Program-made: the position numbers and the translations under genes
The notes under the pieces: model-generated
Databases searched by the model: none
The model's input: the letters and a program-made list of their open reading frames with translations, nothing else
What the model was told of the DNA's origin: nothing
Source of the DNA: Phyllobacterium zundukense
Lineage (GTDB): Bacteria > Pseudomonadota > Alphaproteobacteria > Rhizobiales > Rhizobiaceae
DNA: 64,000 nucleotides
Direction: 5' to 3'
Assembly (NCBI RefSeq): GCF_002764115.1
Contig: NZ_CP017940.1
Location: 2,702,501 to 2,766,500 of the forward strand
Shown here: positions 1 through 8,529 of the stretch, in pieces
Layout of the letters: every line of letters starts with the position of its first letter
Position numbering within the stretch: the first letter of the stretch is position 1

Positions 1-734
1 TCGCATCGACAGCTGCCGTCCTGGAGAAGGCATTCGCCGAAAAGGATGCACCGGCTGTGGCTATTTCCGTCAATTCTCCAGGTGGCTCGCCCGTGCAATC
101 GCGGCTGATCTACCGGCGCATTCGCGATCTGGCGGAAGAGAAGAACAAGAAGGTCTATGTGTTCGTCGAGGATGTCGCGGCATCCGGCGGTTACATGATT
201 GCCGTTGCCGGCGATGAAATCATCGCAGATCCCTCTTCCATCGTCGGTTCCATCGGCGTGGTTTCGGCCAGTTTCGGTTTCACCGATCTTATCAAGAAAA
301 TCGGCGTCGAACGCCGGGTGCATACGGCCGGCAAAAACAAGGCGACGCTCGATCCCTTCCGGCCCGAAAACAAGGAAGACGTAGAACACCTGAAGGCGCT
401 GCAGCTCGAAATCCACGGAACCTTTATTGATCTCGTCAAGGAAAGGCGCGGCGAAAAGCTCAGCGACAATCCCGATCTCTTCACCGGCCTGTTCTGGACA
501 GGAACGCGGGGTGTGGAACTTGGACTTGTCGATGGCCTTGGCGACATGCGCTCCTATCTTCGGTCGCAATATGGCCCGAAAACCCAGCTAAGGCTGATTT
601 CTGCGCCGCGTGGTCTGTTTGGGCGCAAGGTCCCGTCAGTCGACATCAAATTTGATGGGATCGGCTCTGGTTTTGCCAACGGGCTGATTGATGCCGCCGA
701 GGAACGCGCGCTTTGGTCGCGCTTCGGATTGTAA
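1..734 (+). CDS. S49 family signal-peptide peptidase (SppA/SohB-like), 5' partial
   Basis: The reading frame is open from position 3, so the start lies outside the window. It encodes a serine protease of family S49, membrane-associated enzymes that degrade cleaved signal peptides or other membrane peptides. Visible landmarks, counted from the in-frame GTG at 57, are the substrate-loop motif NSPGGS (6-11), the nucleophile Ser43 in AASGGY, and the general-base candidate Lys95 in TAGKNKATL. The 52-residue Ser-Lys spacing equals that of the Bacillus SppA dyad (Ser147/Lys199). The short form with a single protease domain is typical of SohB-like members. The membrane anchor would be in the missing part. 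Small genes follow on the same strand. Confidence 0.93.
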   Translation, partial: ASTAAVLEKAFAEKDAPAVAISVNSPGGSPVQSRLIYRRIRDLAEEKNKKVYVFVEDVAASGGYMIAVAGDEIIADPSSIVGSIGVVSASFGFTDLIKKIGVERRVHTAGKNKATLDPFRPENKEDVEHLKALQLEIHGTFIDLVKERRGEKLSDNPDLFTGLFWTGTRGVELGLVDGLGDMRSYLRSQYGPKTQLRLISAPRGLFGRKVPSVDIKFDGIGSGFANGLIDAAEERALWSRFGL

Positions 735-819
735 TTCGGCTATAGAGTATTTGGGCCCCAAGCCCGGTCCGTGATATGGTCACTATTGGAATGACATCGG
801 TAATCGGGGTTTTCAGACG

Positions 820-1005
820 ATGGCACAATTGATCTTTTTTGCTCTTGTCGGTGCCGCGGCCTACTACGGTTATCGCTCCTTCAAGAGAGAGGCACAGCGG
901 GTTTCGCAGCGCGTGCGCGAGGCGGAGAAGGAAGTGCAGAACCGTGCACAGGGTACGCTGGTGAAAGATCCGGAGACCGGTGAATACCATCTGCGCAAAG
1001 ACTGA
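820..1005 (+). CDS. Small membrane-anchored protein of unknown function
   Basis: This 61-residue protein has one N-terminal hydrophobic segment (about residues 3-20), followed by a charged, probably helical stretch (22-45) and a C-terminal motif resembling LVKDPETGEYHL. The C-terminal part is reminiscent of a short metal- or cofactor-free tail seen in conserved rhizobial proteins, but I cannot assign a function. It ends 5 bp before ispE, so the two are probably cotranscribed. No strong SD is visible upstream of the ATG. The arrangement between an S49 peptidase and ispE is compact and supports it being a real gene. Confidence 0.7.
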   Translation: MAQLIFFALVGAAAYYGYRSFKREAQRVSQRVREAEKEVQNRAQGTLVKDPETGEYHLRKD

Positions 1006-1010
1006 CCGCA

Positions 1011-1898
1011 ATGCTTGACAGCCTAGAGCGGAATACATTCAGCCTGATCGCACCGGCGAAGATCAATCTGGCACTGCATGTGACCGGACGGCGCAGCGAC
1101 GGCTATCATCTGCTGGATAGCCTGGTGGTGTTCGCTCACTTTGGCGACAAGCTCAGCGTGAAGCGTGCATCCGCCGATTCCTTCGAGATGTCTGGTCCGT
1201 TCGGGCGCCATCTGCCGGACGACGGCAGCAACCTTGTCCTCAAGGCAAGGGATGCGCTGCGCCAATATTTTCCCGAGCAAGCCACTCCGGTGGCCATACA
1301 TCTTGAAAAGTATCTTCCGATCGCCTCCGGCATCGGCGGCGGGTCGAGCGATGCTGCTGCAACGCTGCGCGCCTTGACAGCACTTTGGGGCATTGAAGCA
1401 GAACCGGCGCAGTTGGCCGAAATCGGCCTGCTCCTCGGCGCTGACGTCCCCATGTGCCTTCACGGCCAGCCGCTCGTCGCACGGGGCATCGGCGAAGATA
1501 TCGAGCGCCTGGGCTCCTTTCCACATTTGCCGATGGTTCTCGCCAATAACGGCGTATCAATCTCGACACCGCAGGTGTTCGCAGCGCTGGAAAGACGTGA
1601 CAATCCTCCCCTGCCCGCAATGCCTGCCCTATCCTCGGTTGACGATGTCTGTGTCTATCTGGCCGAGACCGACAATCACCTGTTTTCGGCAACTGAAAAG
1701 CTGACACCAGCAATCGGCGATACTATGAAAGCGCTGCAAAACACGGCTCCGCGGCTGGTTCGCATGTCCGGCTCGGGCGGCACCTGCTTTGCGATTTATG
1801 ACAGCGACAGCGAGGCGGAGACCGCGGCAGCGACGCTTAAACAGAGCAAGCCGGACTGGTTCGTCGTTGCCACTCACAGCATCACGGAAGGAAACTGA
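1011..1898 (+). CDS. ispE: 4-diphosphocytidyl-2-C-methyl-D-erythritol kinase
   Basis: A GHMP-family kinase that phosphorylates the 2-hydroxyl of CDP-methylerythritol with ATP, the fourth step of the MEP isoprenoid pathway, in the cytoplasm. Landmarks are the substrate lysine Lys17 in APAKINLAL, the glycine-rich ATP loop PIASGIGGGSSDAA (103-116), the catalytic Asp155 in LGADVPM, and a C-terminal SGSGGTCFAIY motif. At 295 residues it is of normal length. It starts 5 bp after the small upstream gene and is followed by moaB after 2 bp, so it lies in a tight operon. Confidence 0.96.
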   Translation: MLDSLERNTFSLIAPAKINLALHVTGRRSDGYHLLDSLVVFAHFGDKLSVKRASADSFEMSGPFGRHLPDDGSNLVLKARDALRQYFPEQATPVAIHLEKYLPIASGIGGGSSDAAATLRALTALWGIEAEPAQLAEIGLLLGADVPMCLHGQPLVARGIGEDIERLGSFPHLPMVLANNGVSISTPQVFAALERRDNPPLPAMPALSSVDDVCVYLAETDNHLFSATEKLTPAIGDTMKALQNTAPRLVRMSGSGGTCFAIYDSDSEAETAAATLKQSKPDWFVVATHSITEGN

Positions 1899-1900
1899 TC

Positions 1901-2452
1901 TTGGCTCGCTTCGATGAGACACGCCCGTTTGTACCGGTCAAGATCGCCGTCCTGACGGTTTCCGATACCAGGACGCTGGAAGACGACAAGTCGGGCAGCA
2001 CGCTGGCCGACCGGATTCTTGCCGCTGGCCACACCTTGGCAGAACGCTCCATCGTTACCGATGATCAGGAGAAAATTCGCAATCGCGTTCTCTCGTGGTC
2101 GAAGGATCCGCAGATCGACGTGATCATCACCACCGGCGGCACTGGCTTTACCGGACGCGATGTCACGCCCGAAGCGCTGGAACCGATCTTCGAGAAGCGC
2201 ATGGACGGCTTTTCCGAGGTCTTTCATCGCGTTTCCTATGACAAGATCGGTACATCGACGATTCAGTCACGGGCGACGGGCGGCGTGGTCAATGCGACTT
2301 TCGTTTTTGTGATTCCGGGCTCGCCCGGCGCCTGCAAGGATGCCTGGGATAATATTCTGCAATACCAGCTGGATTACCGGCACATGCCGTGCAATTTCGT
2401 AGAGATCATGCCGCGCCTCGACGAGCATCTGAAGCGCAGCGGAAAGAGCTGA
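1901..2452 (+). CDS. moaB: Molybdenum cofactor biosynthesis protein B
   Basis: A MogA/MoaB-family molybdopterin-binding protein, expected to adenylylate molybdopterin during molybdenum cofactor synthesis. The motif TTGGTG (77-82) followed by TGRDVTPEA (84-92) is the family's substrate-binding signature. A TTG start is used here, preceded by a GGAAGGAA ribosome site, and lies 2 bp after the ispE stop, so translation is probably coupled. Its stop is 4 bp from the convergent gene at 2457, leaving no room for a separate terminator. Whether it acts like MogA or MoaB cannot be told from sequence alone. Confidence 0.93.
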   Translation: MARFDETRPFVPVKIAVLTVSDTRTLEDDKSGSTLADRILAAGHTLAERSIVTDDQEKIRNRVLSWSKDPQIDVIITTGGTGFTGRDVTPEALEPIFEKRMDGFSEVFHRVSYDKIGTSTIQSRATGGVVNATFVFVIPGSPGACKDAWDNILQYQLDYRHMPCNFVEIMPRLDEHLKRSGKS

Positions 2453-2456
2453 GGCC

Positions 2457-2963
2457 TTACTTCAGTGCTGCGGGGATAATTTCCGCCCTGAGCCGCTTCA
2501 TTGCAAGTCCGCGCGCCAGATCAACCGCCTTCTTCCCAGGATTGAACAGCGCCATCGACTGGCGCTTGGAAATCAGCAGTCCATCCGCCAGAGGATTGCC
2601 GGGTGAGAAAACGCGGCTGAGAAACGGCCGGCGATGCGTATGCGACCGCGTAAAGCATGCCGGACCCTGCATGCGCTCCACATGTACGGCCACCGGTTCG
2701 ATCCATCCATCAAGCAATCGTGCCCCAGGTTCGAGAAACAGGAACCAGTCACTGCGCGCCCGCCTGAACCCGTCAATCAAAGGCTGGTCCTGCAAAAAAA
2801 TACAACCTGCCTGATCCGCGACCCGGTGCGTTTGGTCAACGGAGCCATGATCGATGATGATCACATCGCTCAGCAGGCCCTCGACGGCGCCGCCCACCAG
2901 ACCGCTGAGCGTTCTGGCCAGGAGTTCATCCGAATTTTGGGTTTCAATCAGGACGGAGATCAT
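2457..2963 (-). CDS. Family 2 glycosyltransferase-like protein
   Basis: The protein begins ISVLIETQNSDELLARTLSGLV and carries DVIIIDHGSVDQT, the pattern of a GT-A family 2 glycosyltransferase nucleotide-binding fold (donor-binding Asp/Ser region). It is short (168 residues) and lacks an obvious second half with the acceptor site, so the transferase role is uncertain. I chose the Met at 2963 because the fold starts there. An upstream ATG at 2999 has an AAGGAG stretch but only 2 nt from the codon and would add a hydrophobic leader (EIRLIILYWLL). It converges on moaB with a 4-bp gap. Confidence 0.75.
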   Translation of the reverse strand: MISVLIETQNSDELLARTLSGLVGGAVEGLLSDVIIIDHGSVDQTHRVADQAGCIFLQDQPLIDGFRRARSDWFLFLEPGARLLDGWIEPVAVHVERMQGPACFTRSHTHRRPFLSRVFSPGNPLADGLLISKRQSMALFNPGKKAVDLARGLAMKRLRAEIIPAALK

Positions 2964-3112
2964 CAGGAGCCAATATAGTATTATTAAACGAATTTCCATC
3001 ACTCCTTTTGGCGCAGATTGTTCTTGCTTTGTTCTCAAGATTTGTTAGGAATGTATTCATGTTGCGGCTGTGATGAGCGACCAGATTCGCTCGGGTGGCA
3101 AGGAGAATGCAA

Positions 3113-4264
3113 ATGAACATCGTGGTGCAAGCGGACAAGGCCGCCTTCGGGCAAGGCCGCGCACAACATGCCAATGCACTGATCGAGGAAGCCGGACTTC
3201 GGGTCGACCAGGAACGCCGCCGCGGGCGTGGAGCCGGCATGAATCCGACCGGGCGCTTCGAAGCGGAAAGCCGCCATGTCTACGACGATGGCTGGGAAAC
3301 CATCGAGAATCTGCCGCCGTTCAAGACCGAAGTTCAGATCGAGAAACCACGCACGATCATCACCCGCAATGACTCACCCGATATCAGCTTTGACCGTTCG
3401 ATCAATCCTTATCGCGGTTGTGAACATGGGTGCATCTATTGTTTTGCACGGCCGTCCCATAGCTATATGGGCTTGTCTGCCGGACTGGATTTCGAGTCCA
3501 AGCTTTTTGCCAAGCCCGACGCGGCAAAGATGCTGGACAAGGAATTGTCGAGGCCCGGTTATACGGCAAAGACGATCGCAATCGGCACCAATACCGACCC
3601 CTATCAGCCGATCGAGAAGAAATGGCGCATCATGCGCGATATCTTGCAGGTGCTGGAAGCACACCAGCATCCCGTTGGGATCGTTACGAAATCTGCGCTT
3701 GTGATGCGCGATCAAGACATTCTTGCGCGCATGGCCGAGAAGGGTCTCGCCAAGGTTGCTCTGTCCGTGACGACGCTTGACGGCAAGCTGGCGCGCACCA
3801 TGGAGCCACGCGCGTCAACTCCGACGCGGCGACTGCAGGCGCTCCGCAGCCTTTCCAACGCCGGTATTCCGGTCAGCGTCATGGTGGCGCCGGTCATTCC
3901 CGGTCTCAACGATCACGAGATCGAACGCGTACTCGACAGCGCCCGCGCCATGGGCGCCCTGGAGGCCGGCTACGTGCTTCTCCGCCTGCCGCTCGAAGTC
4001 AGTCCGATCTTCAAGGAGTGGCTGCTTCGCAACTACCCGGACCGCTATCGCCATGTTCTGTCGCTGGTGCGGTCGATGCGTGGCGGCAAGGATTACGATG
4101 CGGAATGGGGCAAACGCATGCGCGGCGAAGGTCCCTATGCCTGGCAGATCGGTAGGCGTTTCGAGATAGCCGCAAGGCGCCTCGGCATCAACCTTTCGAA
4201 GCGGCGGCTGCGGACGGATCTGTTTTCATCAACGCCGGGAAACGAGCAGCTGTCGCTGTTCTAA
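3113..4264 (+). CDS. PA0069-family radical SAM protein
   Basis: A radical S-adenosylmethionine enzyme resembling the spore photoproduct lyase superfamily branch called the PA0069/Rv2578c family. The 4Fe-4S motif CEHGCIYC gives Cys103, Cys107 and Cys110. It is preceded by SFDRSINPYRGCEH and followed by SHSYMGLSAGLDFESK, both typical of the family. Its substrate is unknown. The ATG at 3113 was chosen because an AAGGAG site (3100-3105) lies 7 nt upstream; a GTG at 3095 would add six residues. The protein is 383 residues, normal for the family. The flanking genes are unrelated. Confidence 0.88.
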   Translation: MNIVVQADKAAFGQGRAQHANALIEEAGLRVDQERRRGRGAGMNPTGRFEAESRHVYDDGWETIENLPPFKTEVQIEKPRTIITRNDSPDISFDRSINPYRGCEHGCIYCFARPSHSYMGLSAGLDFESKLFAKPDAAKMLDKELSRPGYTAKTIAIGTNTDPYQPIEKKWRIMRDILQVLEAHQHPVGIVTKSALVMRDQDILARMAEKGLAKVALSVTTLDGKLARTMEPRASTPTRRLQALRSLSNAGIPVSVMVAPVIPGLNDHEIERVLDSARAMGALEAGYVLLRLPLEVSPIFKEWLLRNYPDRYRHVLSLVRSMRGGKDYDAEWGKRMRGEGPYAWQIGRRFEIAARRLGINLSKRRLRTDLFSSTPGNEQLSLF

Positions 4265-4276
4265 CCTTCTGAAATC

Positions 4277-4305
4277 CGTCAGGCAGATCCCCATCCGGCC
4301 TGACG
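4277..4305 (+). terminator. Stem-loop after the radical SAM gene
   Basis: CGTCAGGC (4277-4284) pairs perfectly with GCCTGACG (4298-4305) over a 13-nt loop, 12 bp after the upstream stop codon. There is no T-run, so it may be a weak or factor-dependent terminator or an mRNA-stabilising hairpin. Confidence 0.35.
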
Positions 4306-4346
4306 TGACCTTGGGTAGCCCCGCCCCATCAGCTACCTAAGGACTT

Positions 4347-4410
4347 GCAGAGAATCAGAACGAATGCGAGTCTCGTCGCAACATGGCTCGATCGCGTTCT
4401 GATTCTCTGC
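4347..4410. repeat. Perfect 16-bp inverted repeat bracketing the rnhB start codon
   Basis: GCAGAGAATCAGAACG at 4347-4362 is exactly repeated in inverse orientation at 4395-4410. The 32-nt spacer contains the rnhB ATG (4383). In RNA this would be a 16-bp hairpin whose loop holds the start codon. Three GANTC sites, the target of the alphaproteobacterial CcrM methyltransferase, fall within it (4352, 4368, 4401). No SD is visible before the start codon. A role in translational or cell-cycle control is inference. Confidence 0.75.
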
Positions 4411-5042
4411 TTCTTCCCCTCGAACCTGGCAAACCGGATTTTGCCAGCGAGCGCAAACTCATGCGCAGTGGAATAGAATTTATCGTCGGCATCGATGAGG
4501 CCGGGCGCGGGCCGCTGGCGGGTCCGGTGGTGGCTGCAGCGGTCATTCTGAACCCGAAGAAAATCCCGGACGGGCTCGACGATTCGAAGCGGTTGACCGC
4601 ACAACGCCGCGAAGAACTCTTTGATATTATTACAGATACAGCGCTAGCCTGTGCTGTGGCGAGCATTTCGGCGCCCGCCATCGATGCAACCGATATTTTG
4701 AAAGCTGCCCTCGAGGCGATGCGCCGGGCTGTATGCGGACTCTCCATCTTGCCGGGTCACGCCTTGATTGATGGGCGCGATGTGGCGCCTGGCCTGCCCT
4801 GCCCGGCAACGGCCCTTGTCAAGGGCGACCAGCGCTCCGTATCGATTGCCGCTGCTTCGATTCTCGCCAAGGTGACACGCGACCGGATGATGGCTCAGAC
4901 CGGAAAATATTTTCCGCTTTACGGCCTTGAGTCGCATGCCGGCTATGGTACCGAGTTTCATCGCAATGCCATGGAGACGCATGGACCTGTCACTGGCTTG
5001 CATCGCTTCAGCTTTTCACCGCTGAAAGACCGCCAGTTCTAG
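4383..5042 (+). CDS. rnhB: Ribonuclease HII
   Basis: Cleaves the RNA strand of RNA-DNA hybrids and initiates removal of misincorporated ribonucleotides. The type 2 signature [14 protein letters not shown] is present with acidic residues Asp38 and Glu39, and the further metal ligands Asp130 (HALIDGR) and Asp149 (VKGDQRS). At 219 residues it is normal. The chosen ATG gives the usual short acidic N-terminal arm before the first motif, but no SD precedes it and the start lies in the loop of a 16-bp inverted repeat. No ccrM gene, a frequent neighbour of rnhB in related genomes, is seen after it. Confidence 0.95.
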   Translation: MARSRSDSLLLPLEPGKPDFASERKLMRSGIEFIVGIDEAGRGPLAGPVVAAAVILNPKKIPDGLDDSKRLTAQRREELFDIITDTALACAVASISAPAIDATDILKAALEAMRRAVCGLSILPGHALIDGRDVAPGLPCPATALVKGDQRSVSIAAASILAKVTRDRMMAQTGKYFPLYGLESHAGYGTEFHRNAMETHGPVTGLHRFSFSPLKDRQF

Positions 5043-5195
5043 CCGACGCAACTCTCCACCATCAAAAATCAATCGATGGTTGAATTTCCTGTATGAGAAT
5101 CGGGATTTGTCGTGCAGGAATCGCCGATCCTTGTACGAGTTTCGGCAGTTTCCGTACCAAACCTCCACGAAATTCAGCCCGGCTTACAAACATCC

Positions 5196-5220
5196 AAAAG
5201 GAAAGCCGCCTTGCGGCGGC
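5196..5220 (-). terminator. Rho-independent terminator of the atp F0 operon
   Basis: GCCGCC (5205-5210) pairs with GGCGGC (5215-5220) around a 4-nt loop. Read on the minus strand it is followed by a T-rich TTTCCTTTT tract and lies 28 bp past the atpF stop. Confidence 0.75.
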
Positions 5221-5247
5221 TTCGTTCAAGTTCGATTCTGCCCGTTC

Positions 5248-5733
5248 TTAGTTGAGGCGGGATTTCACTTCAGTCAATGACGACTTGAAGAAGTCAGCCG
5301 ATGTCTTGGCATCGACCTTGTCGGCCAGGATGCGGCTAGCGGCGGCAACTGCGATATCGACTGCCGAGGCGCGAACTTCGTTGACGGCCTCGACCTCGGC
5401 CTGGGCGATCTTCTGCTCGGCGAGCTTCTTGCGGCGGGTAACATAATCCTCGGTCTTCTTCTTGGCTTCCTCAAAAAGGCCGTGGGCTTCACGCTGCGCG
5501 ATGGCAACGATCTCGACTGCCTCTTTCTCGGCTTCCTTGCGCTTGCGCTGATATTCGGCGAGCAGCGACTGTGCTTCCTCACGCAGGCGGCGGGCTTCTT
5601 CCAGCTCGTCGCGGATGCGATCCGCACGGGCATCAAGCGATTTGCCGACAACGCCGGGAACCTTGAGATAGACGATCAGTGCGAGAAAGATAACGAGACC
5701 GACCAGGGCGTAGAATGTTGCGTCCAATTCCAT
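5248..5733 (-). CDS. atpF: F0F1 ATP synthase subunit b
   Basis: One of the two peripheral stalk b-type subunits. It has a single N-terminal membrane span (about residues 5-25) followed by a long charged helix, rich in Glu, Arg, Lys and Ala, that dimerises with b' and reaches F1. At 161 residues it has the usual length. It is the last gene of the F0 operon, 11 bp after atpF', and a hairpin terminator follows it. The ATG is preceded by GAGGAGAA, a good ribosome site. Confidence 0.95.
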   Translation of the reverse strand: MELDATFYALVGLVIFLALIVYLKVPGVVGKSLDARADRIRDELEEARRLREEAQSLLAEYQRKRKEAEKEAVEIVAIAQREAHGLFEEAKKKTEDYVTRRKKLAEQKIAQAEVEAVNEVRASAVDIAVAAASRILADKVDAKTSADFFKSSLTEVKSRLN

Positions 5734-5744
5734 AGTAGTTCTCC

Positions 5745-6389
5745 TCAGCCCCGCACGGCTTTGACCGCGGCGGAAATGCTTGCCTTGTCGACAGTTCCGC
5801 CAACGATCTTCTTGACGATCTCTGCGGCCGTGTCTTCGGCGATCGTACCGACTTCCTTCATCGCCTTGTCCTTGATGGCGGCAATGCTGGCCTCGGCGTC
5901 GCTCAGTTTCTTTTCCAGCTCAGCCGAAATCTTTGACTGCTCGGCATCGGACTTGGCCTTGGCCTCGTCGTGGGCTGTCTGGGCGATGCCGCCGGCCTTC
6001 TTCTTGGCGTCGGCGAGTTCCTGCTCGTAGGCAGCAAGTGCGTCGTCCGAGTCCTGTTTCATGCGGGCAGCCTGATCGAGATCGGTGGCGATGCGATCGC
6101 GGCGTGTCTCGATGATACCGCCGATGCGCGGCAGAACCACGCGCGACAGGAACAGGTAAAAGACTGCGAATGTCAGAGCCAGCCAAAGGATCTGCGATGC
6201 AAAATGGCTGGAATCAAAGGGCGGGAAAACAGCTTTTTCATGAGCCACACCGGTTTCCGAATGTGTCTCAGTGGCATGGGCGTCAGGCGTCGTTCCCGGT
6301 GCTACCGTTTCGGTATGCGCCGGCGTTTCGCCCTGAGCGACGATTGTTTCCGTTGTGGATGCGGCGGCATAGGCCGATGACACAAACAT
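5745..6389 (-). CDS. atpG: F0F1 ATP synthase subunit b'
   Basis: The second b-type stalk subunit found in alphaproteobacteria and phototrophs. It differs from the neighbouring b subunit by an Ala/Thr/Glu-rich N-terminal extension of about 60 residues before the membrane span (about 64-85, [19 protein letters not shown]), then a long amphipathic helix. The first ten residues ([10 protein letters not shown]) look signal-peptide-like but short. The symbol atpG or atpF2 is used in different species. It lies 75 bp after atpE and 11 bp before atpF on the same strand. Confidence 0.93.
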   Translation of the reverse strand: MFVSSAYAAASTTETIVAQGETPAHTETVAPGTTPDAHATETHSETGVAHEKAVFPPFDSSHFASQILWLALTFAVFYLFLSRVVLPRIGGIIETRRDRIATDLDQAARMKQDSDDALAAYEQELADAKKKAGGIAQTAHDEAKAKSDAEQSKISAELEKKLSDAEASIAAIKDKAMKEVGTIAEDTAAEIVKKIVGGTVDKASISAAVKAVRG

Positions 6390-6464
6390 GCGTTGTCCCC
6401 TTGAGTAGTCTTCAAACGATATACTGGCCGCGCCAGGCGCAGCCAGTATTAGCTGTTCTTTGAA

Positions 6465-6692
6465 TTAAACAGCGAAGAGAAGCAGAAGAGCGATGAGCAG
6501 CGAGAAGATGCCCAAAGCTTCGGTAACGGCGAAGCCGAATACCAGGCGGCCGAACTGGCCATCAGCTGCTGAAGGGTTGCGCAATGCACCGGAGAGATAG
6601 CTGCCGAAAATATTGCCGAGGCCGAGGGCCGTTCCGGCCATACCAAAACAGGCGAGACCTGCACCGATGTACTTTGCTGCTACCGGATCCAT
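6465..6692 (-). CDS. atpE: F0F1 ATP synthase subunit c
   Basis: The proteolipid that forms the rotating c-ring. The 75-residue protein has two transmembrane helices joined by the polar loop RNP (38-40), and the proton-carrying carboxylate Glu58 in the second helix ([10 protein letters not shown]). A Glu here with no sodium-site Gln/Thr/Ser pattern in helix 1 suggests proton rather than sodium coupling. The start codon follows an AAAGGAG site. It lies between atpB and the b' gene, as in other alphaproteobacteria. Confidence 0.97.
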   Translation of the reverse strand: MDPVAAKYIGAGLACFGMAGTALGLGNIFGSYLSGALRNPSAADGQFGRLVFGFAVTEALGIFSLLIALLLLFAV

Positions 6693-6763
6693 ATTAAACT
6701 CCTTTGGATAGAATGCTCATTGATAGATTTACGTTTGGCGGAAACCCGCCGGTGAAGTTTTTC

Positions 6764-7516
6764 TTAGTGACCGCCAGGATGCACTGCATCGTTCAGGTAC
6801 ATGCAAGTGAGTACCGTGAAGACGTAGGCCTGAAGGAAAGCCACCAGGAATTCGAGACCGGTCAGCGCGACCGTCATGGCGAGCGGCAGGATCGAGCCGC
6901 CAATACCGAGAGCTCCAAGAGCGCTCAGCGAAGCAACGAAACCTGCGAAGACTTTCAGCGTGATATGGCCAGCAAGCATGTTGGCGAAAAGACGAACTGA
7001 AAGGCTGATCGGACGGGAAAGGAACGAGATGATTTCAATCGGCACCACAAGCAGCAGCAGCGGCACGGGTACGCCGGATGGCACGAAGACGCCGAGGAAC
7101 TTGAAGCCATGCTTGGCGAAGCCGTAGGCGAGAACCGTGCCGATCACGAGAACGGCAAGCGCGAAGGTGACGATGATCTGGCTGGTTACGGTGAAGAAAT
7201 AGGGGAACATGCCGAGCATGTTGGCGACGAGAACGAACATGAACAGCGAGAAGACGAACGGGAAGAACTTCATCCCCGCGCTGCCCGCTGATTCGCGCAA
7301 TGTCGACGCCACGAATTCATAGGCCATCTCGGAAACCGACTGCAGACGGGTCGGGATAAGGCCGCGATTGGAAGAAGTCAGATAAAGAAATGCCGAGGCC
7401 ACACCAACCGTGGCGACCATAAAGGCCGACGAATTGGTGAAGGACAGATCAACACCGCCCACATGCAAGGGTATCCATTGCGTGATGTGGAATTGATGAA
7501 TCGGATCGTTGGACAC
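6764..7516 (-). CDS. atpB: F0F1 ATP synthase subunit a
   Basis: The stator channel protein that feeds protons to the c-ring. The essential arginine is Arg175 in [14 protein letters not shown], followed by conserved Asn and Gly/His residues. The C-terminal span includes [17 protein letters not shown], which carries the conserved Gln. At 250 residues with five to six membrane helices it matches the family. It is the second gene of the atpI-B-E-F'-F operon. Confidence 0.97.
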   Translation of the reverse strand: MSNDPIHQFHITQWIPLHVGGVDLSFTNSSAFMVATVGVASAFLYLTSSNRGLIPTRLQSVSEMAYEFVASTLRESAGSAGMKFFPFVFSLFMFVLVANMLGMFPYFFTVTSQIIVTFALAVLVIGTVLAYGFAKHGFKFLGVFVPSGVPVPLLLLVVPIEIISFLSRPISLSVRLFANMLAGHITLKVFAGFVASLSALGALGIGGSILPLAMTVALTGLEFLVAFLQAYVFTVLTCMYLNDAVHPGGH

Positions 7517-7566
7517 TCTAACCTCGTCTATCTCGTACCATTCCTGACGGCATCTACCGCCAAGAC

Positions 7567-7983
7567 TTATTCCGGTTTGTCGTGATCGACATCTTTAATA
7601 GATGTCACACCACGGTTTTCCGCCACACGTCCTGCAGAGCGCAGGATATTCAGCGTTCCAGCACAAAAACCCAGGAGGAGCAGAATGATCAGCCCCCAAG
7701 GTGAAGTACCCAAAAATCGGTCAGCTAACCAGCCCAACCCCGCACCTACCAGAACGCCCGCGATAAACTCGCTCGACAGTTTCATGGCCTGCGCGACACC
7801 GGAGGCGGTTTCCGTCCCCATGCCTTGCGAACCGGTTTTCGCTCCAGCGCCCTTGGAAACAAGTTTTGCTTCCAGAGAACGGCGGCGTCTATCCAGCTCA
7901 TCCGAAGTCAGTATCTTCCCGGCATCCGGCGTGTGACCGACAGAACCTGACTTATCGGGATCTTTCCCCGTGGCCAATGGCAT
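7567..7983 (-). CDS. atpI: AtpI/AtpZ-type ATP synthase accessory membrane protein
   Basis: First gene of the F0 operon. The N-terminal 60 residues are charged and probably soluble. Two hydrophobic segments follow (roughly [19 protein letters not shown] and [19 protein letters not shown]), the pattern of the AtpI/AtpZ family that helps assemble the c-ring or supplies magnesium to F0. The start is uncertain: the ATG at 7983 has AAAAGGA close upstream, and a GTG at 8013 would add ten residues. The gap to atpB is 50 bp. Confidence 0.85.
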   Translation of the reverse strand: MPLATGKDPDKSGSVGHTPDAGKILTSDELDRRRRSLEAKLVSKGAGAKTGSQGMGTETASGVAQAMKLSSEFIAGVLVGAGLGWLADRFLGTSPWGLIILLLLGFCAGTLNILRSAGRVAENRGVTSIKDVDHDKPE

Positions 7984-8262
7984 GTCCTTTTCACGCTGAA
8001 TGCGAGGCTTCACCCCCGCTTCGAAGTCGCGCGCAACATATTGTTACGATCCGCGCTAGTCAAGGCGCTGACCTTAGACTCTCCAAGGTAATTTTCGCGC
8101 TGAAATTCAATATGTTAGCCAAATATGACTATATGTCTCACCTCTCGAAGCAAGATTCGTGTCGAAATCCTTGCTGTTCAGGTGAGCAATGGACGTTTGA
8201 TCTACCGCTGTACGGGGACAATTTCGAAGCTGCCCACACTATCTAACTCAACCCTGCGTTTC

Positions 8263-8402
8263 TTGCGGAGCCTACCAATCCAATCGATAAATGGTCGCGA
8301 TCGGAGTTTGAGGGTTAAAGCAGAAAGCACCGAGCCAGCCAGTGCATCGAAGAGATGGCCGCTTCGACCTTGGGCAAAGGCCCTGCCCTCAAACCTGGAG
8401 GT
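8263..8402 (+). promoter_or_regulatory. Promoter and structured 5' leader of unit copy 1
   Basis: TTGCGG (8263-8268) and GATAAA (8286-8291) are 17 bp apart, a sigma70-like pair. Transcription from about 8298 would begin just before a closing stem GTTTGAGGG/CCCTCAAAC (8306-8314 with 8386-8394). Inside it are three hairpins: GCAC/GTGC (8327/8342), TCGAAG/CTTCGA (8347/8362) and GGGC/GCCC (8372/8380). The SD GGAGGT (8397-8402) follows the closing stem by 2 nt. The stems are kept in the other two copies with changed bases. Confidence 0.65.
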
Positions 8403-8408
8403 GGAGCA

Positions 8409-8495
8409 ATGTGGTATAAGCCACTGAGCATCCCCCTGACAATGAAAAGGACCCGAACAGGCTGGCAAGTCGTGTTCCGGGTCCAATTCATATAG
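8409..8495 (+). CDS. Small basic peptide, unit copy 1 (28 aa)
   Basis: ATG at 8409, 6 nt after GGAGGT, stop TAG at 8493-8495. The peptide shares the core MKRTRTGW (12-19) and RVQF (24-27) with the two other copies and starts MWYKPLSI like copy 2. In the core, third-base changes among copies (AGG/AGA, CGA/CGG, ACA/ACG, GTC/GTT) leave the residues unchanged, which indicates selection on the protein. An internal Met12 could be an alternative start but lacks its own SD. It is basic with a hydrophobic alternating tail. Function unknown; too short for routine gene calling. Confidence 0.7.
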   Translation: MWYKPLSIPLTMKRTRTGWQVVFRVQFI

Positions 8496-8503
8496 TCAGG
8501 AAC

Positions 8504-8529
8504 GGGGGACGGCTGAAAGCTCGTTCCCC
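8504..8529 (+). other. 3' hairpin of unit copy 1
   Basis: A G-rich arm from 8504 pairs with GCTCGTTCCCC ending at 8529, 8 nt after the peptide stop. The tip is less regular than in copies 2 and 3 (one bulged C). No T-run follows, so termination is possible but unproven. Confidence 0.5.

Noticed and set aside
3095..3112. Longer start of the radical SAM gene (GTG at 3095)
   Set aside because: The AAGGAG site lies between this codon and the ATG at 3113, so it serves the latter.
5080..5280. A 66-residue open frame between rnhB and atpF
   Set aside because: It crosses the atp operon terminator, has no SD and has no protein-like composition.
8306..8394. The cassette leader as a tRNA gene
   Set aside because: It has a closing stem and three hairpins like a cloverleaf, but no acceptor CCA, no 7-nt anticodon loop with a 5-bp stem, and no standard T-loop. 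Variation among copies also does not fit a tRNA.
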